The notes: generated by a model from the letters alone, not told the origin. A stretch of DNA of 19,940 bases from Clostridiaceae bacterium (GCA_016297555.1 JAEDGK010000028.1:1-19940), one strand, 5' to 3'; positions 1 through 5,764 are shown, counted from the stretch's first letter. A program made the numbers and translations.

Positions 1-756
1 CTTCCCTTCACAGGTCCTGCTGATATGACTCAGCTTCTTGCTTACATTCAGGTTGCAACGGATATTCTTACCGATCCCAATAGGAATGATCTTGTTCTCG
101 GCTATGAACCAACGGGACTTGATGTTCTTGGAAAAACGCTTGAAGATGCAGTGAAGGTTCGTGATGATGATACGATTGACTGTGAGAGCCAGCAGATCGT
201 AGATAATATGGCGGCACTTCTCAACCAGGCAATTCAGAACCTTGTTTACAAAACAGCGCCGAGCATTATCCCGTCAACCGACGATCCCGATTCGACGGTA
301 TCAACGAAAGAAACTTCAAATGTTAATAACCGTATCGTCGGTCAGGTATTCGGTCTTTCCGAGGGCGTAGGCGCAATAATGAGCGCAATCGACATTGTCG
401 GTATGCGTGAAGACGCGGCAATCGGCAGCACGGTATCAATCACGCCGTCAAGCAGAGGCAACGGAACAGGCGCATATTACAGAGGCACTGTAAAGGGTCA
501 GGAAAGATTCAGATACTTCGCAGTTGTCTACGGCGACCTTAACGGAGACACGAGAGTAGACGGAACAGACGCAACAGCACTTGAATACTATATGCTCTCA
601 AATGAGGCATTGACACCGTCAATAATGGGCAGTGCAAAGTTTGAAGCTGCCGACGCAAACCATGACGGAATAGTTGACCAGTCCGATGTATCTACAATCG
701 TTAAGCACTATACCTTCAAGGAGTCAATCGATCAGACAGTCCACAGCACCAACTGA
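1..756 (+). CDS. Dockerin type I domain protein, C-terminal part (5' end outside window)
   Basis: The frame is open from base 1, so this is the last 251 codons of a larger protein; the first ATG at 25 is internal. The C-terminal ~75 residues are a type I dockerin: two calcium-loop repeats, GDLNGDTRVDGTD near 540-580 and ADANHDGIVDQSD near 650-690, each with Asp/Asn at loop positions 1, 3, 5, 9 and 12 and followed by a helix. Dockerins bind cohesin modules of scaffoldins and attach secreted enzymes or binding proteins to cellulosomes or amylosomes on the cell surface. The ~170 residues before the dockerin are hydrophilic, partly helical and Ser/Thr/Asp-rich, with no catalytic motif I recognise, so the protein's activity is unknown. 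It ends in TGA shortly before a strong terminator, so it is last or alone in its transcript. The dockerin call is firm; the rest is unassigned. Confidence 0.9.
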   Translation, partial: LPFTGPADMTQLLAYIQVATDILTDPNRNDLVLGYEPTGLDVLGKTLEDAVKVRDDDTIDCESQQIVDNMAALLNQAIQNLVYKTAPSIIPSTDDPDSTVSTKETSNVNNRIVGQVFGLSEGVGAIMSAIDIVGMREDAAIGSTVSITPSSRGNGTGAYYRGTVKGQERFRYFAVVYGDLNGDTRVDGTDATALEYYMLSNEALTPSIMGSAKFEAADANHDGIVDQSDVSTIVKHYTFKESIDQTVHSTN

Positions 757-790
757 TTGAAGCTTAATACTCCTTAACACACATAGTTTT

Positions 791-828
791 CCCCCGGTCT
801 TAGCAATAAGACCGGGGGATTTTCGTTT
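791..828 (+). terminator. Rho-independent terminator of the dockerin gene
   Basis: Perfect 12-bp stem (CCCCCGGTCTTA 791-802 with TAAGACCGGGGG 807-818) closed by a GCAA tetraloop of the GNRA class, followed by ATTTTCGTTT. It lies 35 bases after the dockerin stop codon. Confidence 0.93.
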
Positions 829-1076
829 GTGTTCACAGCGTATGTTTTTATGGTTTGTATTGAAGATTTGAGTGGAATTTTTGCAAAGATTGGCGTGTAT
901 ATTTCTGCGTTTTTACAGTATAAAGCCGCAAAATTTAATATGCATTTATCTCAGCCTTGCGATTCTCTGCAATGGCGAAAATGAAGGAATTGTGAACAGT
1001 CCTGCAAAAAATATTCACTTCAATATGCTGTATATACTGCATATAATTGTTCTGATTTCTAAAAATAAATGTCCGT
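829..1076. other. AT-rich intergenic stretch, no gene seen
   Basis: About 250 bases between the dockerin terminator and the DnaA-box cluster. The only long open frame (GTG at 872 to 1078) has no ribosome site, and its residues follow base composition. No tRNA, rRNA or known riboswitch fold is recognisable. A small near-palindrome with GTATATAC at its centre lies near 1029-1036. The stretch sits between two genes that converge on it, so promoter function is not expected. Confidence 0.5.
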
Positions 1077-1157
1077 AAAGTGGATAACTTTACCTTTTTT
1101 ATGTTAAAATCGGAATAAAAAGCGTAGTTATCCACTTTTTCCACCGAGTTATCCACA
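1077..1157. promoter_or_regulatory. Cluster of three DnaA-box-like sites
   Basis: TTATCCACA at 1149-1157 is a perfect consensus DnaA box (TTATNCACA). TTATCCACT at 1128-1136 matches 8 of 9, and its inverted copy AGTGGATAA lies at 1079-1087. The last two are cores of a perfect 13-base inverted repeat, AAAGTGGATAACT (1077-1089) and AGTTATCCACTTT (1126-1138), 36 bases apart. The sites lie between convergent genes, so they are unlikely to control a promoter of either. A DnaA-binding or titration locus is the obvious guess; origin function is not shown. Confidence 0.55.
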
Positions 1158-1167
1158 TCCGAAAGTA

Positions 1168-1202
1168 AAAAAGCTTTACAGGATTTAACTGTAAAGCTTT
1201 TT
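1168..1202 (-). terminator. Hairpin terminator downstream of nagA
   Basis: 14-bp perfect inverted repeat AAAAAGCTTTACAG (1168-1181) and CTGTAAAGCTTTTT (1189-1202) with a 7-base loop. Read on the minus strand it lies 85 bases after the nagA stop and ends in a T run (TTTTTTA). The stem is AT-rich. The flanking A and T runs make it look bidirectional, so it could also stop residual plus-strand transcription. Confidence 0.75.
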
Positions 1203-1203
1203 G

Positions 1204-1276
1204 ACTTGTCTGTATATATTCATGCATATATAATGTATTTATTATTGTATATATAATACAATTATATAAACTTTGC
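1204..1276. other. Very AT-rich tract beside the DnaA boxes
   Basis: Positions about 1211-1270 are nearly all A/T with repeated TATATA and ATGCAT steps. It separates the nagA stop from its terminator, so it is probably the nagA 3' UTR. Its closeness to the DnaA-box cluster makes an easily melted element conceivable, but base composition is the only support. Confidence 0.35.
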
Positions 1277-1286
1277 AGGAACTCCG

Positions 1287-2402
1287 TCAAACAACGCGTC
1301 TGCCTTTTACAAAAACAGCTTTGATTTCTGAAAAATCAGCCGATAAAACGAGCAAATCTGCATTCTTTCCGACCTCTATGCTGCCGGTTATTTTATCGGC
1401 TCCGATTGCTCTTGCGGGGTTGATTGAAACTGATTTTATCGCCTGTCTGAGCGGTATGCCGAATTTCAGCAGATTGCGGAATTCATCAAAAAGATTTGTG
1501 CTGCTGCCTGCAAGAGTGCCGTCGGCGAGCCTTGCCGCCCCGTCTTTTTTTATTACTCTTTGACCGCCCAGAGTGTATTCTCCGTCAGGCAGACCTGCCG
1601 CCATCATCGAGTCGCTTATAACAACCGTTCTGTCTTCACCGAGTGCCTTGAATGTTATGCGAAGCGTAGCGGGGCAAATGTGTATCCCGTCGCAGATCAG
1701 CTCCGCCGTAACGCCCTCGCTGTCAAGCACGGCTCCGACCATACCTGCCTCGCGCGAGCCGAGACCCGTCATTGCGTTATAAAGATGCGTTGCGTGCGAT
1801 ATTCCCTGCGCTATTGCCGTCTTGCCCTGCTCGTAGTCCGCGGTTGTGTGTGCGGCGGAAACGGTGCATATTTTTGACGCTTCCTTTATGAATTCTGCTG
1901 CGCCCTCGGTTTCGGGCGCAATGTCAACAAGCTTAATCGGGCAAATGCCGTTAAGCTTTGTGAAAAGCTTTAAATCGGGCGCGAGAATATGCTCGGCTGC
2001 CTGTGCGCCTTTTTTCAGGGGTGAAATGAAAGGACCTTCCATATTGATGCCGTGAATATATGCGCCCTTTTCTTTCCCCATTGTGTTTGCCGCATTTATA
2101 AAGCTTTTCTCAATGTCTGCGGCGGATATTGTCATGGTTGCTGGGCAGAAAGAGGTTACTCCTTTTTGAGCAAGCCAAACGCTCATTTCTGAAATTGAAT
2201 TGCTTTTTCCGTCGGTTGCGTCAGCCATATTGCAGCCGTGAATATGAATGTCAATAAATCCGGGCAAAACACAGCAGCCTGAAAAATCAATTCCGTCTTT
2301 ATCCGTTTTGCCGATTGACTTGATTTTTTCGTTTTCTGTTTCGATATCCGTTTCAACGGGCAAGAAGTCGGCGCAGTAAACGGCGGCGTTCTTAATAATC
2401 AT
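1287..2402 (-). CDS. nagA: N-acetylglucosamine-6-phosphate deacetylase
   Basis: 371 residues, the usual family length. NagA hydrolyses GlcNAc-6-phosphate to glucosamine-6-phosphate and acetate in the cytosol, in amino sugar use and cell wall recycling. It has the amidohydrolase TIM-barrel signature: HIH at residues 53-55 after LPGFID, metal-binding Glu122 in NMEGPF, His185 (SAAHT), His206 (SHATHLYNAM), a substrate loop ELICDGIH at 234-241, and catalytic Asp264 in ISDSM. The C-terminus has the common SxNPARAIG motif. Start: ATG with GGAGG (2411-2415) 8 bases upstream on the minus strand. It has its own promoter, and no nagB or transporter adjoins it here. The product gives GlcN-6-P, which can feed the UDP-GlcNAc used by MurA and MurG in the same window. 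Confidence 0.95.
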   Translation of the reverse strand: MIIKNAAVYCADFLPVETDIETENEKIKSIGKTDKDGIDFSGCCVLPGFIDIHIHGCNMADATDGKSNSISEMSVWLAQKGVTSFCPATMTISAADIEKSFINAANTMGKEKGAYIHGINMEGPFISPLKKGAQAAEHILAPDLKLFTKLNGICPIKLVDIAPETEGAAEFIKEASKICTVSAAHTTADYEQGKTAIAQGISHATHLYNAMTGLGSREAGMVGAVLDSEGVTAELICDGIHICPATLRITFKALGEDRTVVISDSMMAAGLPDGEYTLGGQRVIKKDGAARLADGTLAGSSTNLFDEFRNLLKFGIPLRQAIKSVSINPARAIGADKITGSIEVGKNADLLVLSADFSEIKAVFVKGRRVV

Positions 2403-2431
2403 CGTTTTTACCTCCGAAAACAGTTTATATT

Positions 2432-2460
2432 ATTTTATCACATAATCAAACTTCTGTCAA
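2432..2460 (-). promoter_or_regulatory. Sigma-A type promoter of nagA
   Basis: On the minus strand: TTGACA (2455-2460, perfect), a 17-base spacer, TAAAAT (2432-2437, 5 of 6). The start codon is about 30 bases beyond the -10. No catabolite (cre) or NagR operator was recognised with confidence. Confidence 0.8.
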
Positions 2461-2498
2461 AAAATAAGTGGTTGTTTTATTTAAATGCAAAATGCGCC

Positions 2499-2532
2499 AA
2501 ACAAAAACAGCTTGTATCTGTTGGATACAAGC
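2499..2532 (-). terminator. Rho-independent terminator of acpP
   Basis: 9-bp stem GCTTGTATC (2510-2518) with GATACAAGC (2524-2532) and a 5-base loop. Read on the minus strand it is followed by TGTTTTTGTTT. It lies about 45 bases after the acpP stop and separates acpP from the nagA promoter. Confidence 0.85.
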
Positions 2533-2578
2533 CGTCTGTTTTATGTTTGTTATTCTGTTTGGATTTCGGTTTCTGCAA

Positions 2579-2806
2579 TCAGATTTTGTCTTCGATATAA
2601 GAAACAAGGTCGCCAACGGTCTTGATTTTCTCAAGAGCCTCGTCGGAAAGCTCGATGTCAAATTCGTCCTCGATTGACATTGCAAGGTCAACAAGGTCAA
2701 GGCTGTCTGCGCCGAGGTCGCCTGTAATTGATGAGCCTTCGGAAATTATGCTCTGGTCAACCTCAAGCTGCTCGCTGATGATTTTTTTGATTTTTTCAAA
2801 TACCAT
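2579..2806 (-). CDS. acpP: Acyl carrier protein
   Basis: 75 residues, the standard ACP length, acidic and helical. Ser35 in the GADSLD motif is the site that receives 4'-phosphopantetheine; the carrier then holds growing acyl chains in type II fatty acid synthesis in the cytosol. I chose the ATG at 2804-2806 (MVFEKIKK) because AAGGAG lies just upstream and the family begins here; a longer in-frame extension would add 16 residues unlike ACP. The gene stands alone with its own promoter and terminator, away from the fab genes it usually accompanies, so it may be one of several ACP copies in the genome. A role in another acyl pathway cannot be excluded from sequence. Confidence 0.95.
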   Translation of the reverse strand: MVFEKIKKIISEQLEVDQSIISEGSSITGDLGADSLDLVDLAMSIEDEFDIELSDEALEKIKTVGDLVSYIEDKI

Positions 2807-2859
2807 ATCTGTTTCTCCTTTTAAATGTTTTTTGTTTCCCCCCGGAAACCACAATATAA

Positions 2860-2888
2860 ATATTATTGATTAGTGGGCGGTTTGTCAA
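2860..2888 (-). promoter_or_regulatory. Probable sigma-A promoter of acpP
   Basis: Minus strand: perfect TTGACA (2883-2888), a 17-base spacer, and a weak -10 TAATAT (2860-2865). The leader then carries a short inverted repeat GTTTCC (2834-2839) / GGAAAC (2844-2849) with a 4-base loop about 20 bases before the ribosome site. I could not match this repeat to FapR or FabT boxes. Confidence 0.55.
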
Positions 2889-2908
2889 TAGTAAATTTTT
2901 AAAAACGG

Positions 2909-2938
2909 GAATATAAATCCCTGTTTCGTCAGATAATA
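2909..2938 (+). promoter_or_regulatory. Possible sigma-G (forespore) promoter of spoVAE
   Basis: GAATA (2909-2913), an 18-base spacer, GATAATA (2932-2938). The Bacillus sigma-G consensus is about GHATR, 17-18 bases, CATNHTA, so only the first base of the -10 differs. It lies 24 bases before the spoVAE start and back to back with the acpP promoter. Supported by match and position only. Confidence 0.45.
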
Positions 2939-2962
2939 ACAAAAAAGAACGGACGGGTGACT

Positions 2963-3328
2963 ATGGAAATATTAATCGATTTGCTCAAAGCTTTTGCCGT
3001 GGGCGGAGTAATATGCCTGATAGGTCAGATACTCATTGATAAGACGAAGCTTACTCCCGGGCGCATACTTGTGGCGTTTGTTGTTGCGGGAGTTGTGCTC
3101 ACCGCTGTGGGAGTTTATGAGCCGCTTGTGAATTGGGCGGGCGCGGGAGCAACTGTGCCGCTCACGGGCTTCGGCTATGCCATGGCAAAGGGAGTTGAAA
3201 AGGCGATTGCCGAGCAGGGGATAAGAGGAATAATAACGGGCGGCTTTACGGCGGCTTCCGCCGGAGTGACCGCCGCGGTTATATGCGGACTGATTGCTTC
3301 GCTCATTGCACGCCCGAAAGAAAAATGA
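2963..3328 (+). CDS. spoVAE: Stage V sporulation protein AE (SpoVAEb type)
   Basis: 121 residues. SpoVA proteins form the inner forespore membrane channel that imports dipicolinic acid during sporulation and releases it at germination. The sequence keeps the family pattern: N-terminal hydrophobic segment with GGxICxIGQ and LIDxTKLTPG, a second hydrophobic segment (VAFVVAGVVLTAVGVYE), the diagnostic WAGAGATVPLTGFG, and a last hydrophobic segment ending in basic RPKEK. I preferred ATG 2963 over an in-frame GTG at 2957, because the purine-rich GGACGG lies against the GTG but at usable spacing from the ATG; the ribosome site is weak either way. Normally the gene follows spoVAC and spoVAD; here it is alone, so the other subunits must be elsewhere or this is an extra paralogue. 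Confidence 0.9.
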   Translation: MEILIDLLKAFAVGGVICLIGQILIDKTKLTPGRILVAFVVAGVVLTAVGVYEPLVNWAGAGATVPLTGFGYAMAKGVEKAIAEQGIRGIITGGFTAASAGVTAAVICGLIASLIARPKEK

Positions 3329-3419
3329 CGGGCCACGCTTAATATAATATAAATTGCGGCGTCGGTTGTCAACGAAAATGCCGATAATTAATAAAATCTT
3401 AATAAAATCTGCCCAACAC

Positions 3420-3451
3420 AGAAAAATCCCCTGCCGTTTGAGGGCAGGGGA
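3420..3451 (-). terminator. Terminator of the small cysteine-rich gene
   Basis: 9-bp GC-rich stem TCCCCTGCC (3427-3435) with GGCAGGGGA (3443-3451) and a 7-base loop. On the minus strand it is followed by TTTTTC. It lies 14 bases after the stop of the minus-strand small gene. The plus-strand side has no T run, so it should not stop spoVAE transcription. Confidence 0.85.
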
Positions 3452-3465
3452 AGAAATACACGGTT

Positions 3466-3627
3466 TTATGCTTCGCAGCAAGAGCAGGAGACATAGTTCT
3501 CTTCACAGTCAGCAGTCTGATTTTTCTTATCGAGGAACTTTTTAACCGCAAAATAAATGCCTGCGGCAGCGCCTGCAACAGCGGCGATAATGCCGATAAC
3601 TTTAAGGACCTTTTTGATGCAATCCAT
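3466..3627 (-). CDS. Small cysteine-rich single-pass membrane protein, unknown function
   Basis: 53 codons, MDCIKKVLKVIG to CSCCEA. Residues about 8-26 are a hydrophobic Gly/Ala-rich helix (IGIIAAVAGAAAGIYFAV), then a basic patch (KKFLDKK), then an acidic, cysteine-rich tail with Cys41, Cys48, Cys50 and Cys51; a further Cys is residue 3. The layout (short basic start, one membrane helix, basic stop) loosely recalls YtxH-like or small-toxin-like membrane proteins, but I recognise no family. Support for a real gene is strong: GGAGG at good spacing before the ATG, a perfect-consensus promoter about 35 bases upstream, and a rho-independent terminator 14 bases after the stop. The clustered cysteines could bind metal or form disulfides. 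Neighbours (spoVAE, rpsT) give no clear hint. Confidence 0.8.
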   Translation of the reverse strand: MDCIKKVLKVIGIIAAVAGAAAGIYFAVKKFLDKKNQTADCEENYVSCSCCEA

Positions 3628-3660
3628 GATAATTACCTCCAAAATTAAATTTATGTAAAA

Positions 3661-3689
3661 ATTATATAATATATTGGACAGAATGTCAA
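3661..3689 (-). promoter_or_regulatory. Perfect-consensus sigma-A promoter of the small cysteine-rich gene
   Basis: Minus strand: TTGACA (3684-3689), a spacer of exactly 17 bases, TATAAT (3661-3666). Both hexamers are perfect, the best promoter match in the window, so strong constitutive or growth-phase expression is likely. The leader is about 28 bases and holds GGAGG before the start. Confidence 0.92.
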
Positions 3690-3699
3690 TAACTTAATA

Positions 3700-3782
3700 A
3701 CCGTGGTCATAAAAAGTTTACAACCACGGTCATTCAGCATTGATTAATTTCAGGTAAACAGCTTGCTTATTTAACAAGCTGT
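3700..3782 (-). terminator. Weak or atypical hairpins after rpsT
   Basis: Two stems lie after or over the rpsT stop on the minus strand: ACAGCTTG/CAAGCTGT (3758-3765 with 3775-3782, loop containing the stop codon) followed by TTACC, and ACCGTGGT/ACCACGGT (3700-3707 with 3723-3730, 15-base loop). Neither has a proper T run. One or both may mark the rpsT transcript end, or leave read-through into the small gene. Confidence 0.4.
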
Positions 3783-4018
3783 GCGAGCGCCGACTTTTTG
3801 CGGGCGGCATTGTTCTTGTGGATAAGACCCTTTGCAGCAGCCTGATCAACCTTTTTGATAGCTTCCTTAACGAGAGCGTTTGCTTCGGGAGCATTTGCTT
3901 CAACGGCTGCATGAGCCTTTTTGATAGCTGTTTTAAGAGCTGTGTTGCGGGATTTGTTTCTCGCTGCTCTTGTTCTGTTAACAAGAACTCTTTTTTTGGC
4001 TGACTTAATGTTGGGCAT
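3767..4018 (-). CDS. rpsT: 30S ribosomal protein S20
   Basis: 83 residues, highly basic, Lys/Arg/Ala-rich and helical, starting MPNIKSAKKR, the family hallmark. It binds 16S rRNA early in assembly of the 30S body. Ends KSALAQLVK, as usual. AAGGAGG lies 7 bases before the ATG on the minus strand. It is divergent from gpr, an arrangement common in Firmicutes. It has its own promoter. Confidence 0.97.
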   Translation of the reverse strand: MPNIKSAKKRVLVNRTRAARNKSRNTALKTAIKKAHAAVEANAPEANALVKEAIKKVDQAAAKGLIHKNNAARKKSALAQLVK

Positions 4019-4042
4019 AACGACACCTCCTTCTTCATACAG

Positions 4043-4077
4043 GTGATAATGATATCACATTTTTTCAATAATTGCAA
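4043..4077 (-). promoter_or_regulatory. rpsT promoter with overlapping inverted repeat
   Basis: Minus strand: TTGCAA (4072-4077), a 17-base spacer, TATCAT (4049-4054, 5 of 6). A perfect inverted repeat GTGATA-ATGA-TATCAC (4043-4058) covers the -10 and the expected transcript start. It could be an operator or a hairpin at the 5' end of the mRNA; no regulator is known to me for this pattern. Confidence 0.65.
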
Positions 4078-4167
4078 GAAGTTTTTGAAAAATGTTTCAA
4101 GCTTTTGAAAATGTTTTCATCTAATATTACTAAATTATCCGAAAAAAATCAAGAGGAAAATGAAAAT

Positions 4168-5040
4168 ATGAATTTCAGAACGGATTTGGCGCTTGAAAGG
4201 TGCGAATTTTTAGGCAAAAAAGAGCTTGGCGGAATTGAGATTGAAAGCTTTAACGCTCATAAAGCCAAGGTGAGCAGAATTGATGTTTTAAATGCCGAGG
4301 GCGAAGAAACGGTCGGCAAGCCGATAGGCAGATATGTAACGGTTGAGGTAACGCCGTTTGCAAAGCACGCTCAGTTTATCGATGACAGCCTTTCGGCGGT
4401 TTCCGAGGAGATAAGGCGAATAATTCCCGCCGAGGGAAGCGTGCTTGTGGCGGGGTTGGGGAATATTAAAATAACTCCCGACGCGCTCGGCCCGAAATGC
4501 GCTTCAATGATTTTTGCAACACGCCATATAACGGGTGAATTGCTCAAAGCTACGGGGCTTTCCAATCTCCGCAGCGTCAGCGCGTTTGCAACGGGAGTTA
4601 TGGGAGAAACGGGAGCGGAAGCGGGGGAAATGATAAGAGGCGTAGTCAAAACGCTCAGACCCGATTTTGTTATAACCGTTGACGCACTTGCGGCAAGGAG
4701 TGTTTCTAGGCTCGGCTCAACCATTCAGATGTGCAATACGGGCATCGTGCCCGGTTCGGGGGTAGGAAACGCAAGGCAGGAAATAAGCGAAAGAACGGTG
4801 GGCGTTCCCGTTATATCCATCGGCGTTCCGACGGTTGTGGATGCGGCAACCCTGATAGCCGATTGCGCGGGAGCGGATGCGGACGAAGAAATGATATCCG
4901 AGCAGACGGGCGGAATGATGGTAACGCCCAGAGAGGTTGATTTGATGATAGAGCGCGCGGCAAAGCTTACCTCGCTTGCGATTAACTGCGCTCTTCAGCC
5001 CGACATCAGCCCCGAGGATATGCTCATACTCACGGCATAA
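4168..5040 (+). CDS. gpr: GPR germination protease (spore SASP endopeptidase)
   Basis: 290 residues. GPR degrades small acid-soluble spore proteins on germination, freeing DNA and supplying amino acids. The family's essential aspartates appear as Asp105 in TPDALGP and Asp172 in TVDALAAR, 67 residues apart, close to the 66 of Bacillus megaterium GPR (Asp127, Asp193). Also present are VAGLGN (94-99), a GETGAEAG segment (146-153) and the PGSGVGNAR loop. I chose ATG 4168 (MNFRTDLALE) with AGAGGA upstream; the open frame continues to a TTG at 4072 but that part is A-rich and unlike the family. The start leaves almost no residues before RTDLA, so the N-terminal propeptide of Bacillus GPR is very short or absent. 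A strong terminator follows. Confidence 0.93.
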   Translation: MNFRTDLALERCEFLGKKELGGIEIESFNAHKAKVSRIDVLNAEGEETVGKPIGRYVTVEVTPFAKHAQFIDDSLSAVSEEIRRIIPAEGSVLVAGLGNIKITPDALGPKCASMIFATRHITGELLKATGLSNLRSVSAFATGVMGETGAEAGEMIRGVVKTLRPDFVITVDALAARSVSRLGSTIQMCNTGIVPGSGVGNARQEISERTVGVPVISIGVPTVVDAATLIADCAGADADEEMISEQTGGMMVTPREVDLMIERAAKLTSLAINCALQPDISPEDMLILTA

Positions 5041-5061
5041 CTCGTAATTAGATATTATAAC

Positions 5062-5093
5062 GGAGCTTGGCTAAAACCGAGCTCCCTTTTTTT
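5062..5093 (+). terminator. Rho-independent terminator of gpr
   Basis: 9-bp stem GGAGCTTGG (5062-5070) with CCGAGCTCC (5077-5085), one G-U pair, a 6-base loop, then C and seven T. It insulates gpr from the dcw promoter. Confidence 0.93.
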
Positions 5094-5224
5094 GTCAGAA
5101 ACGGGCGAACAACATATTGTGTATTCAAAAAGCGCAAACACAATCGAAAAATTCGGAAAAGCAGAAAAGTGTTATGAAAAGGCAGAAATTGCCGAAAAAA
5201 AACGAAATTTTTATAAAAAAACTC

Positions 5225-5253
5225 TTGTAATTACCGAAAGAACAAGATATAAT
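5225..5253 (+). promoter_or_regulatory. Main dcw operon promoter (Pmra)
   Basis: TTGTAA (5225-5230, 4 of 6), a 17-base spacer, perfect TATAAT (5248-5253). It is the only good promoter between the gpr terminator and mraZ. The transcript start should be near 5260, inside the MraZ boxes, giving a leader of about 55 bases. Confidence 0.8.
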
Positions 5254-5288
5254 ATGGGTATGTAAGGGCGCCAAAGGGTGCTAATGGG
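5254..5288 (+). promoter_or_regulatory. MraZ operator: four AWGGG direct repeats at 10-base period
   Basis: ATGGG 5254-5258, AAGGG 5264-5268, AAGGG 5274-5278 and ATGGG 5284-5288, each separated by exactly 5 bases. MraZ in E. coli binds TGGGN repeats with 5-base spacers in the mraZ promoter region, so period, core GGG and place all fit. The array starts directly after the -10 and covers the transcript start, so bound MraZ should block initiation. Confidence 0.85.
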
Positions 5289-5314
5289 AGATTTTTTGAA
5301 AGGAGGCGGGCTCT

Positions 5315-5764
5315 TTGAGTTCATTCGGCGGAAAAGAAATAAGAAAATTCGATCAGGCTAAAAGAATGCCCGTGCCTCCGAAATTCAAAAAAGGTCTCGG
5401 CGACAGCTTCATTATGATGAAGTCGATTCACGGCGAACCCTGCGTTATGCTTTTTCCCGAGGAGGCTTGGGAAAAATTCAGAAACAGCATTGTTAGATCC
5501 GCAAGCGGCGAAAGGCAAGCTAAGCTCGAGAGACGCCTTGCAGATATTACCGAAACGGTTATTCCCGATAAATCGGGGCGCATCACCATCAAGGAAGAAT
5601 TTATGGCTCACGCAAAGCTGCAAGACGAAGTTCTTGCCGTCGGGCTCGGAAACAGAGTGGAGCTTTGGAATCCCGATAAATGGGCAGAATGGAACCTTGT
5701 TTCGGATGACGATGATGCAGATTTGTTCAAGGATGTCGGTTACAGCGACGAGGTTGAAAGCTGA
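5315..5764 (+). CDS. mraZ: Transcriptional regulator MraZ
   Basis: 149 residues, family length about 143-150. MraZ is a DNA-binding protein with two AbrB/SpoVT-like (DxxxR) modules that forms rings and represses its own dcw operon in E. coli. The second module is canonical (PDKSGRITI, residues 84-92). The first is diverged: DQAKRMPVP at 13-21 lacks the Gly of the usual DxKGR. An acidic tail (DDDDADLFKD) follows the second module. Start: TTG at 5315 with a perfect AGGAGG (5301-5306) 8 bases upstream; no in-frame ATG gives a full-length family member. The TGA overlaps the rsmH ATG by one base, implying coupled translation. Four repeat boxes in its own leader support autoregulation. Confidence 0.95.
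   Translation: MSSFGGKEIRKFDQAKRMPVPPKFKKGLGDSFIMMKSIHGEPCVMLFPEEAWEKFRNSIVRSASGERQAKLERRLADITETVIPDKSGRITIKEEFMAHAKLQDEVLAVGLGNRVELWNPDKWAEWNLVSDDDDADLFKDVGYSDEVES

Noticed and set aside
872..1078. 68-codon frame after the dockerin gene
   Set aside because: GTG start without a ribosome site, in AT-rich intergenic DNA with no conserved look, and preceded by a strong terminator.
1077..1276. Chromosomal replication origin
   Set aside because: Only three DnaA-box-like sites, no dnaA, dnaN, rpmH or gyrB nearby, and no strand switch typical of an origin. Kept only as a DnaA-box cluster.
4072..4167. N-terminal extension of gpr from TTG 4072
   Set aside because: A-rich, no ribosome site, overlaps the rpsT -35, and unlike the GPR N-terminus.
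5092..5265. 57-codon open frame (TTG start) upstream of mraZ, Lys/Glu-rich
   Set aside because: It begins inside the T run of the gpr terminator, has no ribosome site, and its end runs through the dcw -10 and the first MraZ box. A-rich DNA gives Lys/Glu codons by composition.
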